DNA of 64,000 nucleotides, taken from contig RDEW01000014.1 of the NCBI GenBank assembly GCA_011109175.1, forward strand, positions 940,042 through 1,004,041, given 5' to 3'. Shown here piece after piece: positions 62,801-64,000 of the stretch. Source of the DNA: Dicyema japonicum. Taxonomy: Eukaryota; Dicyemida; Rhombozoa; Dicyemidae. Position 1 is the first letter of the stretch. Each line of letters begins with the position of its first letter. A program made the position numbers and the translations under genes. The notes under the pieces were generated by a model. The model ran no database searches, was not told where the DNA came from, and was given only the letters and a program-made list of their open reading frames with translations.

Positions 62801-64000
62801 TCATGGCATCGGCTTAAACTTTTTACATGTTTGTAAATATTTCGATAGTATATGACTGGCCGTCTTTAAGATTTTTTGGTGTAATTCAATTAGAAGATTT
62901 TCAATATGTTGGATTTTGTGTTTTGGTCCAATCAACTTTACTGCAGTTTCCTGGATTGCGGATAGTTTCAATGACGAGGAGCGTGAAATCTGCATTGTCC
63001 ACGAAGGACTTGCGTATATCATCGTGGGTCGGATATATTGTTCATAAACTGTGGCAAGGCTCCCAGTTTGGTTTTTAAGTTTTCTTAAGAGCACTTTTAA
63101 AATTCTCATTTTTTCCAGAGCAGAAGTTATTTTGTTTTCAACATGTCGGATAAAGGAGAGTCCCTGATCAAAGGTGAATCCCAGAATCTTCGGTGTTTTG
63201 TTAATAGGAATAGCCTCTTCTTCATAAGGATTTTTTTTGACACAGAGCTGTCTTTTTTAAGTGGTAAACAGCGACAGAGGTCTTTGTTGCTGATGTGTCG
63301 AGCCTTCCCTTCGAGAGCCATAGTTTCAAATGAATCGCTGATTAAATGCTTCTGTTTTTGGAGGCAAAAATAATATCGTCGGCATAGGAGAGGATTAGGC
63401 AGTTCTCATTACAGGTTTGTGGCATGTCGTTTATGTAGAGGTTGAAGATTTGGGGTGACAGTGGGAAGCCTTGAAGTACTTTATTTAGAAAGTAGCGAGA
63501 TTTTGATTTGATGTTGTTATAGAGTACTTGTGCTCGTCTTCCATTTAGGAAGTTTCCAAGCCAAAGCATCAAGTTCGGGTGGATGTTCGTTTCAAATGTT
63601 CGACGGAGGGATGAGTAGTGAAATTCAAGAGTGCAATGCAAGTAACGATGTACTCCTTGAATCCTCTCTAGTTCGCAAGGTAGTAATTAATTATCGTCGG
63701 ACACTGTACTTTTATTCGTGACCTCGTTTTTACCTCAAAAATATTGGATTGTGGTCACTCTTGGAGTCATATTTCACTGACTATCTATAAGAGGGAGTAG
63801 GGATGTAGATGACAGTGAGATGTCAATGGATGAGGGTTTATCGTTACGTCGAGTGGGTGTTCTTGTGTGGAAAGTCGGATTGTTGAGTATGTAGAGACTG
63901 TGAAGGTTCTCAATTAGCATTTTCACCTTTTGTCATGGGCTTATCCTGTCAACTACAATGGGTGCTTAGCATCGAAGTCACTACAGTAATCACATCCTTC
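62801..64000 (-). mobile_element. Family B retrotransposon, RT and C-terminal part, runs off the window
   Basis: Minus strand from the right edge: endonuclease traces near 63730-63900, then RTFETNIHPNLMLWLGNFLN, GRRAQVLYNNIKSKSRYFLN, VLQGFPLSPQIFNLYINDMP (motif B), NCLILSYADDIIFASKNRSI (YADD), a thumb fragment (63321-63127), and LRKLKNQTGSLATVYEQYIR with PSWTMQISRSSSLKLSAIQE. Several frame breaks; the 5' end lies beyond base 64000. Confidence 0.78.

Noticed and set aside
1-64000. CRISPR arrays, bacterial operons, ribosome binding sites, prophage
   Set aside because: No spaced direct repeats of the CRISPR kind, no clustered same-strand genes, and spliceosomal introns throughout. The window is eukaryotic.

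Overview
The window looks like nuclear DNA of a small, AT-rich animal genome in which a few very compact host genes sit in a sea of decayed transposons. The best guess is a dicyemid mesozoan (an inference). The main clue is intron size: host genes are cut by GT..AG introns of mostly 20-31 bp, with candidates down to 17-18 bp. This was checked by splicing strawberry notch, GOLGA7, HSD17B10, TBC1D24 and a histone H3-like gene by hand and recovering conserved protein sequence across the junctions. No bacterial, organellar or viral gene cluster is seen.

Layout. 0.6-1.7 kb holds a retrotransposon relic. 2.4-4.2 kb holds a mucolipin (TRPML)-like gene. 4.4-7.25 kb is retroelement debris. 7.5-7.9 kb is a broken Enhancer-of-zeste-like fragment. 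8.9-13.8 kb is the best host locus: GOLGA7/Erf4-like (+) and strawberry notch (-), arranged tail to tail with 42 bp between stop codons. 14-18.3 kb is repeats plus a solo Tc1-type DNA-binding-domain gene. 18.6-20 kb is an integrase-derived gene with tiny introns. 20.1-25.6 kb carries two nearly whole non-LTR retrotransposons on the minus strand. 25.9-30.2 kb is a third non-LTR element split by a Tc1-like transposon. 30.3-38.3 kb has three hAT-type elements, an HSD17B10-like gene (35.4-36.2 kb) and SINE-like repeats. 40.0-41.9 kb is a TBC1D24-like gene. 43-48.2 kb is retroelement relics. 48.3-48.7 kb is a very divergent histone H3, a centromeric H3 candidate. 48.9-64 kb is mostly nested retroelement fragments, with a 28S rRNA fragment (57.3-58.4 kb) that starts at the R2 target site and a tRNA-Asn-like gene at 62.2 kb.

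Retroelements fall into four groups. Family A has an APE-type endonuclease, a YADD reverse transcriptase and a C-terminal RWRLFGHILRMD block. Family B is Jockey/CR1-like. Family C has a YLDD reverse transcriptase, an N-terminal PHD finger and a C-terminal restriction-like endonuclease with a GKRPDG motif. Family D is a single RTE-like 3' end. Only the family C copy at 20.1-22.8 kb and the family A copy at 23.0-25.5 kb keep long reading frames.

The host genes are unrelated housekeeping or regulatory genes (lysosomal channel, chromatin, palmitoylation partner, mitochondrial dehydrogenase-like protein, membrane traffic, centromere candidate). They form no operon or pathway. All family names rest on motif recognition and comparison with remembered family sequences; nothing was searched in a database.
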